In this document: in pieces, positions 36,446-45,300 of the stretch
Layout: every line of letters begins with the position of its first letter
Position numbering within the stretch: the stretch's first letter is position 1
From: CAVPHV01 sp963821095
GTDB taxonomy: Bacteria > Actinomycetota > Acidimicrobiia > Spongiisociales > UBA5794
Length of the DNA stretch: 64,000 nt
Assembly: GCA_963821095.1 (NCBI GenBank)
Contig: CAWGCJ010000008.1
Span: 1-64,000, forward strand
Reading direction: 5' to 3'
Made by a program: the position numbers and the translations under genes
Notes under the pieces: generated by a model
What the model saw: the letters and a program-made list of their open reading frames with translations, nothing else
Told to the model about the DNA's origin: nothing
Database searches by the model: none

Positions 36446-37195
36446 TCAGCCGGAGATCATGCCGTCGAAGAGGCTGCCGATCCCGTAGGCGAGGATCCCG
36501 CCGATGCCGGCAATGACCAGGTTCTCCAGTCCCGCCTTGAGTGGCTGCGTCCTTGTTACACGGGTCTTGACCACACCGACGATGAACAGTCCGAGCATCG
36601 ACAGGACGGCGGCCCAGGCCAGGCCGACCCCCGTGTCGTCTGTGAGCACGAAGGGGATCACAGACGGCATGGAACCGAGGAGGAACAGCGCTCCAGACAT
36701 CAACATCGCCATGTACGGCGACCGGCGCTCGCTGTCGGCCACCCCGAATTCGAGAGACTTCATCGCGTTCAGTAGGGTCTTGTCGGAGCGGGCAAACGCG
36801 GCGACTACTCCTTCCATATCGTCGTCGGTGACGCCCATGTCGGCGAAGAAGCCGCGCAACTGGTCGACCTCCTGATCGCGGAAGTGCCTGATGTGGACCT
36901 TCTCCAGGGCGATCTCGGAGTCGAGGACCTCTTCTTGCGATTTTGTGGCCAGATACTCTCCGGCGGCCATCGAGATGGATCCGGCGATAGCTCCGGCAAC
37001 CGCGGTGAGGAGGACCTGTTCTGCCGTGAGGCCACCGCCGACCACCCCGGCGACGAGTAGGACCATCGAGACCAAGCCGTCGTTGACGCCGAGCACAATG
37101 TCTCGCCAGTACTGGCGAGACATGCCCACGTGGTCTTCGTAGGTCACGCCGTCGGCACTGACGGGTGGGATGGGCGGAAAGGTTGGATCGGTCAT
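36446..37195 (-). CDS. VIT1/CCC1-family iron/manganese transporter
   Basis: 249 residues. The N-terminus has the family's start GMSRQYWRDIVLGVNDGLVS, with the GVNDGL motif in helix 1. Then come GAIAGSISMAAGEYLATKSQ, a cytoplasmic helical metal-binding region rich in Glu/Asp (about 90-140) and three further helices. These carriers move Fe(II) or Mn(II) out of the cytoplasm, or into vacuoles in eukaryotes. ATG at 37195 chosen by family start. Convergent with btuD. Confidence 0.87.
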   Translation of the reverse strand: MTDPTFPPIPPVSADGVTYEDHVGMSRQYWRDIVLGVNDGLVSMVLLVAGVVGGGLTAEQVLLTAVAGAIAGSISMAAGEYLATKSQEEVLDSEIALEKVHIRHFRDQEVDQLRGFFADMGVTDDDMEGVVAAFARSDKTLLNAMKSLEFGVADSERRSPYMAMLMSGALFLLGSMPSVIPFVLTDDTGVGLAWAAVLSMLGLFIVGVVKTRVTRTQPLKAGLENLVIAGIGGILAYGIGSLFDGMISG

Positions 37196-37290
37196 GAGAA
37201 ACGAGTGTAACGAACGCCGGGGTTGGCCAACCGTGCTCAGGTTCAACGCTGAGGGTGACGATGAAATGGGAGGCAGCTGGAGGAAGCGAT

Positions 37291-37710
37291 ATGGCCGGCG
37301 ATCTGACTTTGACGCCGTTCCCGCCGTCAGCACAGGTGGCCAGGGAACGTGTCCGGATGGATCACGAACTGGACCGGGTCGTGGCGGAAAGCCCCCGGCT
37401 GGCACCGACTTCATGCGACGTCGTGCCCGCCACCGTGGTCGGTGATTCCGGCGGCGTCAGACTCATCTTCCGTAGCCTGTTGCGATGTGCGCTGGGCCGG
37501 GGCAAGGCGGCCGACGTCAGCGTGCGGGTGCTCGGCGATGGCTACGTCTTCACAGTAAGTGGTCCCGTCGGTACCGGTGACCTGTGTGACACCGTCGGTC
37601 ACCTCGACCTCGAGCAATCGGCCTCGCTGGCGGTACGCATGGGTGGATCGATCCGTTCCCGGCTCGAACCAGACCGATCCGTTCTGGAGTTCTGGCTCGC
37701 CGCGTCGTAG
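37291..37710 (+). CDS. Hypothetical protein, degenerate histidine-kinase-like ATPase fold
   Basis: 139 residues. The order GVRLIFRSLLRCALGRG, ADVSVRVLGDGYVFTVSG and SLAVRMGGSIRSRLEPDRSVLEFWLA mirrors the N-box, central sheet and last strand of HATPase_c domains. The G1/G2 ATP-lid glycines are missing. Start ATG at 37291 has GGAGGA six bases upstream; a GTG at 37255 is less likely. Perhaps a non-catalytic regulator; function unknown. Confidence 0.5.
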   Translation: MAGDLTLTPFPPSAQVARERVRMDHELDRVVAESPRLAPTSCDVVPATVVGDSGGVRLIFRSLLRCALGRGKAADVSVRVLGDGYVFTVSGPVGTGDLCDTVGHLDLEQSASLAVRMGGSIRSRLEPDRSVLEFWLAAS

Positions 37711-37722
37711 CCGCTGATCTCT

Positions 37723-38889
37723 TCAGCCCATCTCGGCGTGATCCCGCATCATCTCGCGGGCAATGATCAACTGCTGGATCTGGGTGGTTCCTTCGTAGAG
37801 GCGGAAGAGGCGGACATCTCGATAGAGTCGCTCGACGGCGTAGTCGGCGATGTAGCCGGCGCCACCGTGAATCTGGACGGCACGATCGGCAACGCGCCCG
37901 ACCATCTCAGAGGCGAAGAGCTTGGCACTCGACGCCTCCAGCGTGACCTTGGTCCCGTCATCCCGCATCCGGGCGGCATCGAGCACCATTGCTCTGGCGG
38001 CGTAGGCCTCGGCTCGGCTGTCGGCCAGCATCGCTTGGATGAGCTGGTGCTCGGCGATCGGCTTGCCGAATTGTTTGCGGTTGATGGCAAACTCGAGGGC
38101 ATCGGCGATGAGACGTTCGGCGACGCCGACGCACACCGCCGCAATGTGGAGGCGCCCCCGATCGAGGACTTTCATCGCGGTGCGAAAGCCCGCCCCTTCG
38201 CTGCCGGGCCCGCCGATGATGGCTTCGGCTGGAACCCAGCAGTCGTTGAGGATGACATCGGAAACGTGGCTCCCTTGCTGACCCATCTTCCGTTCGGGGG
38301 CGCCGATCTCGACACCGGGCGTATCCGCTGGGACGAGGAACGCACTGACGCCTGCCGCTCCGGCGATGGCGGGGTTGGTTCTGGCCATGACGGTGAAGAG
38401 CCCCGCTTCGGGGGCGTTGGTGATGTACCGCTTGGTACCGTTGAGCACAAAACCGTCGCCATCGCGGTCGGCTCTGGTCTGCAGCGAGGCGGCGTCGGAC
38501 CCGGCATCTGGTTCTGTCAGGGCAAACGAGCCGATGACCTCGCCGGAAGCGAGCGCGGGCAACCACCTGTCGCGCTGGGCGGCGGTCCCGTCGATCACGA
38601 TGCCTTGCGAACCGATGCCGTTGTTGGTTCCGAGCAGGGAGCGGAAGGCGGGGGAGGCCTGCCCCAGGGCGAAGGCGACATGCATCTCCTCTTCGGCCGT
38701 CATGCCCAGTCCGCCGTATTCCTGGGGGATGGTCATGCCGAAGAGGCCCATGTCCCGCATTGCAGTAACGATGGATTCGGGGATCTGATCCTCTGCGGCC
38801 ACTTGGGCCTCGAGCGGACGTAGCCGCTGCGTTACGAACTGGTTGATGGTGCCGAGGATCTGATCGAGCACGGCGTGGTCACGGATCAT
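37723..38889 (-). CDS. Acyl-CoA dehydrogenase
   Basis: 388 residues, FAD flavoprotein oxidising acyl-CoA to enoyl-CoA. Motifs: GLFGMTIPQEYGGLGM, SFALTEPDAGSDAASLQT (FAD/substrate), GTKRYITNAPEA, and the C-terminal IHGGAGYIADYAVERLYRDVR and LYEGTTQIQQLIIARE, with Glu of the EGTT motif as likely catalytic base. The ATG at 38889 removes a long unrelated N-terminal extension that overlaps the neighbouring kinase gene. Intact, unlike the remnant at 690-1873. Confidence 0.92.
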   Translation of the reverse strand: MIRDHAVLDQILGTINQFVTQRLRPLEAQVAAEDQIPESIVTAMRDMGLFGMTIPQEYGGLGMTAEEEMHVAFALGQASPAFRSLLGTNNGIGSQGIVIDGTAAQRDRWLPALASGEVIGSFALTEPDAGSDAASLQTRADRDGDGFVLNGTKRYITNAPEAGLFTVMARTNPAIAGAAGVSAFLVPADTPGVEIGAPERKMGQQGSHVSDVILNDCWVPAEAIIGGPGSEGAGFRTAMKVLDRGRLHIAAVCVGVAERLIADALEFAINRKQFGKPIAEHQLIQAMLADSRAEAYAARAMVLDAARMRDDGTKVTLEASSAKLFASEMVGRVADRAVQIHGGAGYIADYAVERLYRDVRLFRLYEGTTQIQQLIIAREMMRDHAEMG

Positions 38890-38932
38890 GGTGTCGTGAG
38901 GGTACCGAGCCGGCAGCACCGATGCTGGTCGG

Positions 38933-41869
38933 TCAGCCGGCGGCTGCGCCGGCTCTTGGCCGGGCCGGGGCCTCTCCGGCGAGAGGGAGGAGCAATTCAA
39001 AGCGGGTCCAGCCGCCGTCTCTGGCGTGGTTGACGTCGCCTCCCATGAGGCGGGCCAGCTCGCGAGCCACCGACAGGCCCAGCCCAACGGATGCCGGTTG
39101 TGTGCCGGCTTCATGGGCGCGGGCGTACGGTTGGAAGACTTGCTCCTGGAGCGCAGCGGGGATTCCGTCACCGTCGTCGAGCACGGCGATGACGGATCCG
39201 CCGGCTCGCTGGGTCAGCTCGATCCGGAGGTGAGCCCCGCCGTGGCGGCGGGCGTTGGTGATGAGGTTGCGAATGATCTGGCGGAACCGTCCGGGGTCGG
39301 CCCAGATGGCGGCCGTTTCGCCCACGACTTTGACCGCACCGTGGCCGTTGGATTGGAGTCCCGCCAAAACGGCGTCAACCTCGCGCCGGACGTCGACGGC
39401 TTCTGACGCCACGACGAGGGTCCCGACGCTGGTGCGTGCCGCGGTGAGGAGGTCCTCGACGATCCCGGCCACCTCATTGCTCTGTTCGGCGATCAGCGCC
39501 ACAAACTCGGTGATTTCCTTCTCGTTGAAGTCGGAGCGACGGTGCTGCAACTCGTCGGAGAGTCCAACAACCGCGGTGAGTGGAGTGCGGAGTTCATGGC
39601 TAACGGTGGCGACAAACTCATCCTTGGCCTGCATGAGCTCCTCCAACCGGTGGCGTGAGGCCTGGCGTTCCCAGAAGGCCCCGACCATCTCGGCGGCCGT
39701 CTGCAGCATCGCGATCTCGTCCTGGTGCCATTCCCGAGGCACCTCGTATTCGGCGAAGCCGATCGACCCGACCCATTGTCCTGAGGAGAAGATCGGGATG
39801 TTGAGTTCGGTCACGCAGTCGTCGTCCTCATAGATGCGCCGTTCGTCGTCGCGCAGGTTGGTGGTGTCGACCACTACCGGCTGGCCCGCGGCGAGGGCGT
39901 CCCGCATGCTCGGAATCCAGTCGTAAGGGGTACGTGCCGACGTTGGCTCGCCGGTGGTTTCATCAATCCAGATCTCTTCGCTGACGAGGTGCTCGAAGCC
40001 CGGCTTGATCGCCTCGTGAACGACCCGAGCGCAAAGGCCAAGCTCGGGATCTTGCTCATTGAGGTCGACGAATACGTTGGGAGCGTTGGTGGCGGAGAGC
40101 AATTCGCGCAGGGCGACGTCGACGGCCAATTCCTCGTCCGAGGTCAGCAGAGCCCGCGAGCAGTTCGCCAGCGCCTTCTCGTAGGTGAGGCTTATATCGA
40201 GGGAATTGACCAGCCGTTCGAGGGTGCGGCGGTTGTCGCGCCGCTCCCAGAAGGACCCAATCATGTTGGCCGCGGTGCGCAACGCCCGAACCTCGGCGTC
40301 GGTCCAACGCCGTTCATTGAAGTAGTCACCAAACGCGATCGAGCCCTGCCACTTGCCTTTGACTTGGATGGGAAGGCTCAACTCGGATACGACTCCGTTG
40401 TCCTCGTAGGTCTTCCGTTCGATTCCGCTGAGTTGGGAGGTGATGGTGAATGACGGAAGGCCGCGTCGCAGTTGCTCGTGTGTCAAAGGAACAGTGGAGT
40501 ATGGCCCGGACAACGTTTCATGGGATGCGGGCGGGACCTCCTTCCGCTCAGCCTTGTGCACAACTCTGGCGCAGAGACCCGAGACCGGGTCGTTGTAGTT
40601 GACGCCGACATAGGCATAGTCGGCTGCCGTGGCGTCGAGGAGGGCCTCGACGGCGGCGTCGACCGCCTGACCGTGATCCGAGGTGAGGAGCGATGCAGAG
40701 CAGTCGGCGAGGGCACGTTGGAACCGGTGCTGCTCCTCGATGTCGACCACCGTTGCTTGGATGCGTTGTTGTGCTTCCTTGCGCTCGAGGTGGGATCCGA
40801 ACATCTCGGCCGCTGTGGTGAGCAATGTGCTGTCATTCCTCGACCAGTCGCGCCGGCCGGTGGTGTCACTGAATCCGATGACGCCATACCACTCGCCGTT
40901 TGTGAAGATCGGCAAGGCGAGCTCGGATACGACGTCGGTGCCCTCGTAGAGGCGACGGAGCGGGCCCTCCAGATCGGCAATCTGGAAGCTGTGCGACCAG
41001 CCGGCCTCGAGCAATTTCCGGGCGTCGGCGCACCATGCCCAAGGAACGAGATCCCACGTCCCGTCGGCATCGTGCTCGATCCCGGTACGGAGCAACTCCT
41101 TGTCCAGCGAGGAGCAGAGCCCAAGATGAGGGTCGTCGATGTTTCGCTCGACGAACACGGAGTCGGCCTTCGTCGCTTCGAGTAGCGCGGCGAGGGCTGC
41201 CTTCTCCGGGTCGTCCCCACTCCCGTTCAGCAAGGCTGCCGAGCAACGTGTCAGCGCCCGGTCGACCGCGACCCGGCGATCGTTGCGACGAGACTCGCTG
41301 TTGAGGATGGCAATGATGGCTGAAACGAGGCCTAGGAATGCGGCGGAGAAGAGCACCCCAACCGCTACTCCGACGATGGTGACTTGAAGTTCGCTCAGGA
41401 GCGGCACCTCGATCGGGAGCCAATCGCGAGCGACGGTTGCGTAGCCAAGCCCGGCGTAAATGACGGCTGGCGCTGCCCAGCGCAGTGGGAGGAGCAGGAA
41501 GGAAGCAAGAGTGAGGTAGCAGAACGGGACGCCGAGGACGGCAGGTGGCACGTCGACATGGGCGAGGCTGATGAAGATCCCGGATATCTCGATGAAGAGC
41601 GAAACGACCGGAACCCGAATCGACTTGGATCGAAGCCAGAAGCCCGCATCAACCACCGCAAGCACCGCGAAGGATGCAGCGACGTAGCCGGGAGGCCAAC
41701 CCCAGATGATGGCAAGGCCGACGCTGACGGTTGCGATGACGATCCCTTGCGGGATCCGGGCCTGCTGCCAGATGTGGACCAGGCGCTGTCGACGTTCTTC
41801 GGTCAGGGAGAGAGCACCGAAGTAGCGCCTGCCCGCACGCTTTGCCGCCACTTGGGTGGCCTGGGCCAT
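38933..41869 (-). CDS. Sensor histidine kinase with three GAF domains
   Basis: 978 residues. N-terminal membrane region of about five or six helices (residues about 35-200). Three tandem GAF domains follow, each opening with the same phrase (RCSAALLNGSGDD, DCSASLLTSDHGQ, NCSRALLTSDEEL) and each containing a GEWYG/GKWQG/GQWVG-like strand before IGF or IAF. Last are HisKA (VATVSHELRTPLTAVVGL, phospho-His) and HATPase_c (RNLITNARRHGG, VLDDGDGIPAAL, GLGLSVARELARLMGG). The GAF copies look like internal triplication. No response regulator is adjacent. Signal unknown. Confidence 0.88.
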   Translation of the reverse strand: MAQATQVAAKRAGRRYFGALSLTEERRQRLVHIWQQARIPQGIVIATVSVGLAIIWGWPPGYVAASFAVLAVVDAGFWLRSKSIRVPVVSLFIEISGIFISLAHVDVPPAVLGVPFCYLTLASFLLLPLRWAAPAVIYAGLGYATVARDWLPIEVPLLSELQVTIVGVAVGVLFSAAFLGLVSAIIAILNSESRRNDRRVAVDRALTRCSAALLNGSGDDPEKAALAALLEATKADSVFVERNIDDPHLGLCSSLDKELLRTGIEHDADGTWDLVPWAWCADARKLLEAGWSHSFQIADLEGPLRRLYEGTDVVSELALPIFTNGEWYGVIGFSDTTGRRDWSRNDSTLLTTAAEMFGSHLERKEAQQRIQATVVDIEEQHRFQRALADCSASLLTSDHGQAVDAAVEALLDATAADYAYVGVNYNDPVSGLCARVVHKAERKEVPPASHETLSGPYSTVPLTHEQLRRGLPSFTITSQLSGIERKTYEDNGVVSELSLPIQVKGKWQGSIAFGDYFNERRWTDAEVRALRTAANMIGSFWERRDNRRTLERLVNSLDISLTYEKALANCSRALLTSDEELAVDVALRELLSATNAPNVFVDLNEQDPELGLCARVVHEAIKPGFEHLVSEEIWIDETTGEPTSARTPYDWIPSMRDALAAGQPVVVDTTNLRDDERRIYEDDDCVTELNIPIFSSGQWVGSIGFAEYEVPREWHQDEIAMLQTAAEMVGAFWERQASRHRLEELMQAKDEFVATVSHELRTPLTAVVGLSDELQHRRSDFNEKEITEFVALIAEQSNEVAGIVEDLLTAARTSVGTLVVASEAVDVRREVDAVLAGLQSNGHGAVKVVGETAAIWADPGRFRQIIRNLITNARRHGGAHLRIELTQRAGGSVIAVLDDGDGIPAALQEQVFQPYARAHEAGTQPASVGLGLSVARELARLMGGDVNHARDGGWTRFELLLPLAGEAPARPRAGAAAG

Positions 41870-42080
41870 TTACTTGTCTCCGTTGATCCGCCGCGACATA
41901 CCGCACTCCACAGGGGGAGGCCCTTCTTTGTTTTGTCGGCATTTGGGTGATGTGTCTTGAACTGCGGCGAAGGGCCGGTTCCGGTCGGTGGCGCTGATAC
42001 AGGAGTCCGGTGTGACCCCCGGGTGAGGCAGTGTCTGACCCTACCGGTCGTTGACGTGGGTCAGCTCACCCTCAGCCGGC

Positions 42081-42920
42081 CTAGTTTGCTGGCGCCGGGT
42101 TCCGGCTACGTTCCGAGATCGACCTGATCGTCAGTACGACGAAGAAGAAGACGATTGGCACAACCGCCATCGTTGCGGAGCCCGAGGTGTTGGCGTGGTA
42201 GCTGATGATGAGGCCGATCACCACCGAGAGAACTCCGATGGCTGAGGCCACCGCCATCATCGACGGCACCCGCCGCACCAGCAGGGCCGCGGTGGCCGGA
42301 GGACCGACGAGGAGGCCAAACACCAGAAGCGTCCCAACGGTCTGGAACGACCCGACAATGGCGACCGTGATCAGCGCCAGCAGGGCACCATGGGCCAGGC
42401 GGGGGCGCAAACCGAGCAACTGGGCCTTCTGCTCGTTGAAGGCAAGTACGAGAAACGCTCGGTAGAAGACCACCGAAACCACGAGGGTGATCCCGGCAAC
42501 GACGGCCAGGAGCGCGATGTCGGCACCCGTGACGCCGAGAGCGTCGCCGAAGAGGATGTTGGTGAGGCTGCCCGTGTAAGACGCAGTGCGCGAGATGAGG
42601 ATCACGCCGAGTCCGAGCATCCCAACGAAGAGGAGGCCGATCCCGGTGTCCTCGGAGAACGCCGTCTGCCGATGGACGAGGTTGATCCCGAGGATCATGA
42701 CGACGGCGGCGATGGCAGCGCCGAGGAGAACGTTGAACCCGAGCAGGAGGGCAAGAGCGATTCCGGGAACGACGCCGTGGACGAGGGCGTCGCCGAGGAA
42801 GGTCATGCCCCTGATGACAACCCAGGTGCCGACCAGAGCCAATGCGACCGCCGCCAACGAGCCGCCGATGAGGGCTCGTTGCTGGAAGGCGAACTCGAAG
42901 GGGGCGACGAGCCAGTCCAT
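42081..42920 (-). CDS. znuB: Zinc/manganese ABC transporter permease
   Basis: 279 residues, ABC-3 family with about eight helices. Typical phrases: FLGDALVHGVVPGIALALLLG in the coupling region and RTASYTGSLTNILFGDALGV. Downstream of the binding-protein gene on the same strand. ATG at 42920; a TTG at 42932 is possible. The metal is Zn or Mn, not decidable from the permease alone. Confidence 0.9.
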   Translation of the reverse strand: MDWLVAPFEFAFQQRALIGGSLAAVALALVGTWVVIRGMTFLGDALVHGVVPGIALALLLGFNVLLGAAIAAVVMILGINLVHRQTAFSEDTGIGLLFVGMLGLGVILISRTASYTGSLTNILFGDALGVTGADIALLAVVAGITLVVSVVFYRAFLVLAFNEQKAQLLGLRPRLAHGALLALITVAIVGSFQTVGTLLVFGLLVGPPATAALLVRRVPSMMAVASAIGVLSVVIGLIISYHANTSGSATMAVVPIVFFFVVLTIRSISERSRNPAPAN

Positions 42921-42971
42921 GTCGCTAGACAACGCAGCTCGCGTTGTGGCCGCGGGTCCGTTTTCCCGCGA

Positions 42972-43901
42972 TCATGAGAGCGCCTGCGCGATCCGCTGGG
43001 CGTTGGTTGTCAACATCTCGATGAGGGTGCCGGCTCCGGAGCTTGCTTCGCCGAGTGACCCGGTGAAGAGTTCGACCACGAGCACATCGCCACCGGCCTC
43101 GGCGGCAACCGCATCAGCCAGCACCTCAGGATTGGTGGTTTCGGCAAAGATTGCACGGACCTGCTCTCGCTCGACCACGGAAACCAGTTCGGTCAGTTGG
43201 GCAGAGCTGGGTTCTGCGAGGGTCGACCCGCCCGGAATCACCACTCCGACCACCTCGAACCCGTAACGGGAGGCGAAGTAGCCAAGCGCATCATGGTTCG
43301 TGACCAACCTGCGGTCCTGCGGTGGCACCACCTCGAGGATCGCCTGTATCGCGACGTCGGCCGTCTCGAGCTCCCGCGCATAGGAGTCTCCTTTTGCTGT
43401 CCAGTCCACGTCGCCGTCGACCTTCGTCAACTCTTCAGCGATCATCCGGCTGGCGTCTGCCATCCGCAGCGGATCGAGCCACACGTGGGGGTCGTCGCCG
43501 GCCGCTGCATCGGCGGCGTTGTCATTTCCGAAGGGGAGAGGGTCGAGCAACGGTGCCACGGTGAGCAGGTTGGCGCCGTCGGCCGCGGCGCTATCGAGGA
43601 CGTCGGCAAGGCCTTCCTCGAGGTCGAGGCCGTTGGCGATCACCAAGTCGGCCTCCTGGATGGCGGCAACCTGCCGGGCCGATGCCTGGTAGTCGTGGGG
43701 GTCTGCCCCGACCGGCAGCAGGACTTCGACGGAACCGGCGTCGCCAACGACATTGCGGGCGACATCGGCGAGGATCGTGGTGGTCGCCACTACGCGGACG
43801 CCGGTCGTGTCACTGTTCGCGTTCCCGCATGCGCCAACCATGAGCGCCACCACAAGCAACGCCAGCAGGGTGCGCATAGGTTGACCGGTTTGGTGTTTCA
43901 C
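42972..43901 (-). CDS. znuA: Zinc/manganese ABC transporter substrate-binding lipoprotein
   Basis: 309 residues; lipobox VGAC. Cluster A-I binding protein with metal ligands in GADPHDYQAS (His), DDPHVWLDP (His), VTNHDALGYFASRYG (His) and a late acidic residue. It lacks the long His-rich loop of proteobacterial ZnuA, so Mn cannot be excluded. The GTG at 43901 has GGGGA nine bases upstream; an ATG at 43877 is the alternative. First gene of the minus-strand half of a divergent metal-uptake locus. Confidence 0.9.
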   Translation of the reverse strand: MKHQTGQPMRTLLALLVVALMVGACGNANSDTTGVRVVATTTILADVARNVVGDAGSVEVLLPVGADPHDYQASARQVAAIQEADLVIANGLDLEEGLADVLDSAAADGANLLTVAPLLDPLPFGNDNAADAAAGDDPHVWLDPLRMADASRMIAEELTKVDGDVDWTAKGDSYARELETADVAIQAILEVVPPQDRRLVTNHDALGYFASRYGFEVVGVVIPGGSTLAEPSSAQLTELVSVVEREQVRAIFAETTNPEVLADAVAAEAGGDVLVVELFTGSLGEASSGAGTLIEMLTTNAQRIAQALS

Positions 43902-43931
43902 GGTTGTTGGTCCCCAGCCAGGTGCTTAGAA

Positions 43932-43967
43932 TGAGAATTATTCCTATGATACTGAGAACCATAATCA
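43932..43967. promoter_or_regulatory. Two Fur/Zur-type operator-like sites
   Basis: TGAGAATTATTCCTA (43932-43946) matches most of the Fur-family 7-1-7 pattern. Immediately adjoining is TGAT...ATCA with 13 bases between (43947-43967). Both lie in the 79-bp divergent gap between znuA and the Fur-family gene, so one repressor could control both directions. Confidence 0.6.
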
Positions 43968-43980
43968 AAAGGTGCGGACT

Positions 43981-44421
43981 ATGACAACCCCGAGCGTTGA
44001 TCGTGAGGTCGAAAAGAGACTGCGGGACCACGACGTGCGCTACACCGCGGGTCGGCGGGCAGTCGTGTCCGCTCTGGCCACATCCGATGGACCAAGGTCG
44101 GCTTCCGAAATGCATACGGAGATCGGGTCGTCGGTGCCACTTTCTTCCCTCTACCGCTCCTTGGCCGTCCTCGAGGAGGCGGGCGTGGTGGTTCCTCACT
44201 ATGGAGCAAAGAGTCTCACCCGGTACGAACTGGCCGAATGGCTGGCCGGGCACCATCACCACGTGATCTGCATCGAATGTGGCATGGTTGAGGACATAGC
44301 GATTCCCGAACCGTATGAGACGGAGGTTCGCAAGATCGTCGAGGACATCAGCAGCCTCGTGTCGTTTGTTCCGGTGGATCATGCCCTCGAGATCGAAGGC
44401 CGTTGCTCCCGGTGCCGCTGA
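43981..44421 (+). CDS. zur: Fur-family metal-dependent repressor (Zur/Mur-like)
   Basis: 146 residues: winged helix (RYTAGRRAVVSALATSDGPRSA, SSLYRSLAVLEEAGVV) and dimer domain with GHHHHVICIECG and terminal CSRCR, the two CxxC pairs of the structural zinc. Divergent from znuA and overlapping znuC, so the sensed metal is most likely zinc (inferred from context). The ATG at 43981 follows AAAAGGTG. Confidence 0.88.
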   Translation: MTTPSVDREVEKRLRDHDVRYTAGRRAVVSALATSDGPRSASEMHTEIGSSVPLSSLYRSLAVLEEAGVVVPHYGAKSLTRYELAEWLAGHHHHVICIECGMVEDIAIPEPYETEVRKIVEDISSLVSFVPVDHALEIEGRCSRCR

Positions 44422-45254
44422 GCGACGACGCCGTACGGGCAGAGGACTTGGTGCTTGGCTACGGCTCGACCGTGGCATTGGCGGAGTCGTCCTTTGTGAT
44501 CCCGCGCGGCAAGGTCACCGCTGTGATCGGTCCCAATGGTTCTGGGAAATCGACGGTGCTCAACGCGGTGGCAGGATTGCTCGAGCCGATCTCCGGGGTC
44601 CTCGAGGTTCCGGCTCGCCGCGCCGGAGCCCACCGTATTGCTTACGTGCTGCAAACCACCAAGGTCAACGAGGCGCTGCCGATCACCGTGCGCGAGGTGG
44701 TCACCATGGGCCGGTACGCCGGGGTCGGCGGGTTGCGTCGCCTCTCGAAGGCGGACCGCCAAGCCGTGGATTCCGCCATGGGGCGAACCGGGGTTGACGG
44801 CTTCGAGGGTAGGCACCTCCATGAACTCTCGGGTGGCCAGCGCCAGCGTGTGTTTGTTGCCCAAGGACTGGCGCAAGGACACGAGCTACTGCTGCTGGAC
44901 GAGCCGCTCACAGGGATCGACCTGCCGACCGCACAGGCCATCGACGAAGTCATTCATGATGAGCTGACCAGGGGATGCACTGTGGTCCTGACCACCCACG
45001 ATCTATCCGAAGCGCGGGTTGCCGACAATGTGTTGCTGCTCTCCGGCCGGGTCGTCGGCTCAGGCCCACCCGACGTGGTGCTCACGGCAGACCACCTCAC
45101 CACGGCGTATGGGCCGACGTTGCTCCACGTCGAGGCGGGCCGGATCTTCGTCGATGATCCCGCGCACGTTCCTGTGCCGGGACGACACAGCCACCGGGAG
45201 CGCAGCATTCACACCGAGCCGTCCCGCACCGATTTCCACGGCGACGACGACTGA
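44403..45254 (+). CDS. znuC: Zinc/manganese ABC transporter ATPase
   Basis: 283 residues: Walker A VIGPNGSGKSTVLNAVAG, signature LSGGQRQRVFVAQGLAQGH, Walker B LLLLDEPLTGIDLPTA, switch His in LTTHDLSEARVADN. The C-terminus is long and His-rich (HVPVPGRHSHRERSIH), which may bind metal. Overlaps the repressor gene by 19 bp; TTG at 44403 or GTG at 44412 as start. Confidence 0.9.
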   Translation: MLPVPLSDDAVRAEDLVLGYGSTVALAESSFVIPRGKVTAVIGPNGSGKSTVLNAVAGLLEPISGVLEVPARRAGAHRIAYVLQTTKVNEALPITVREVVTMGRYAGVGGLRRLSKADRQAVDSAMGRTGVDGFEGRHLHELSGGQRQRVFVAQGLAQGHELLLLDEPLTGIDLPTAQAIDEVIHDELTRGCTVVLTTHDLSEARVADNVLLLSGRVVGSGPPDVVLTADHLTTAYGPTLLHVEAGRIFVDDPAHVPVPGRHSHRERSIHTEPSRTDFHGDDD

Positions 45255-45300
45255 GGGCTGCCGGGCGCAGCAGCACGGGGCTCCGCAGGACGTTGATCGA

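Noticed and set aside
43891..43907. Second parS candidate (TGTTTCACGGTTG)
   Set aside because: Only the first half matches; the palindrome is missing and the position is far from parAB.
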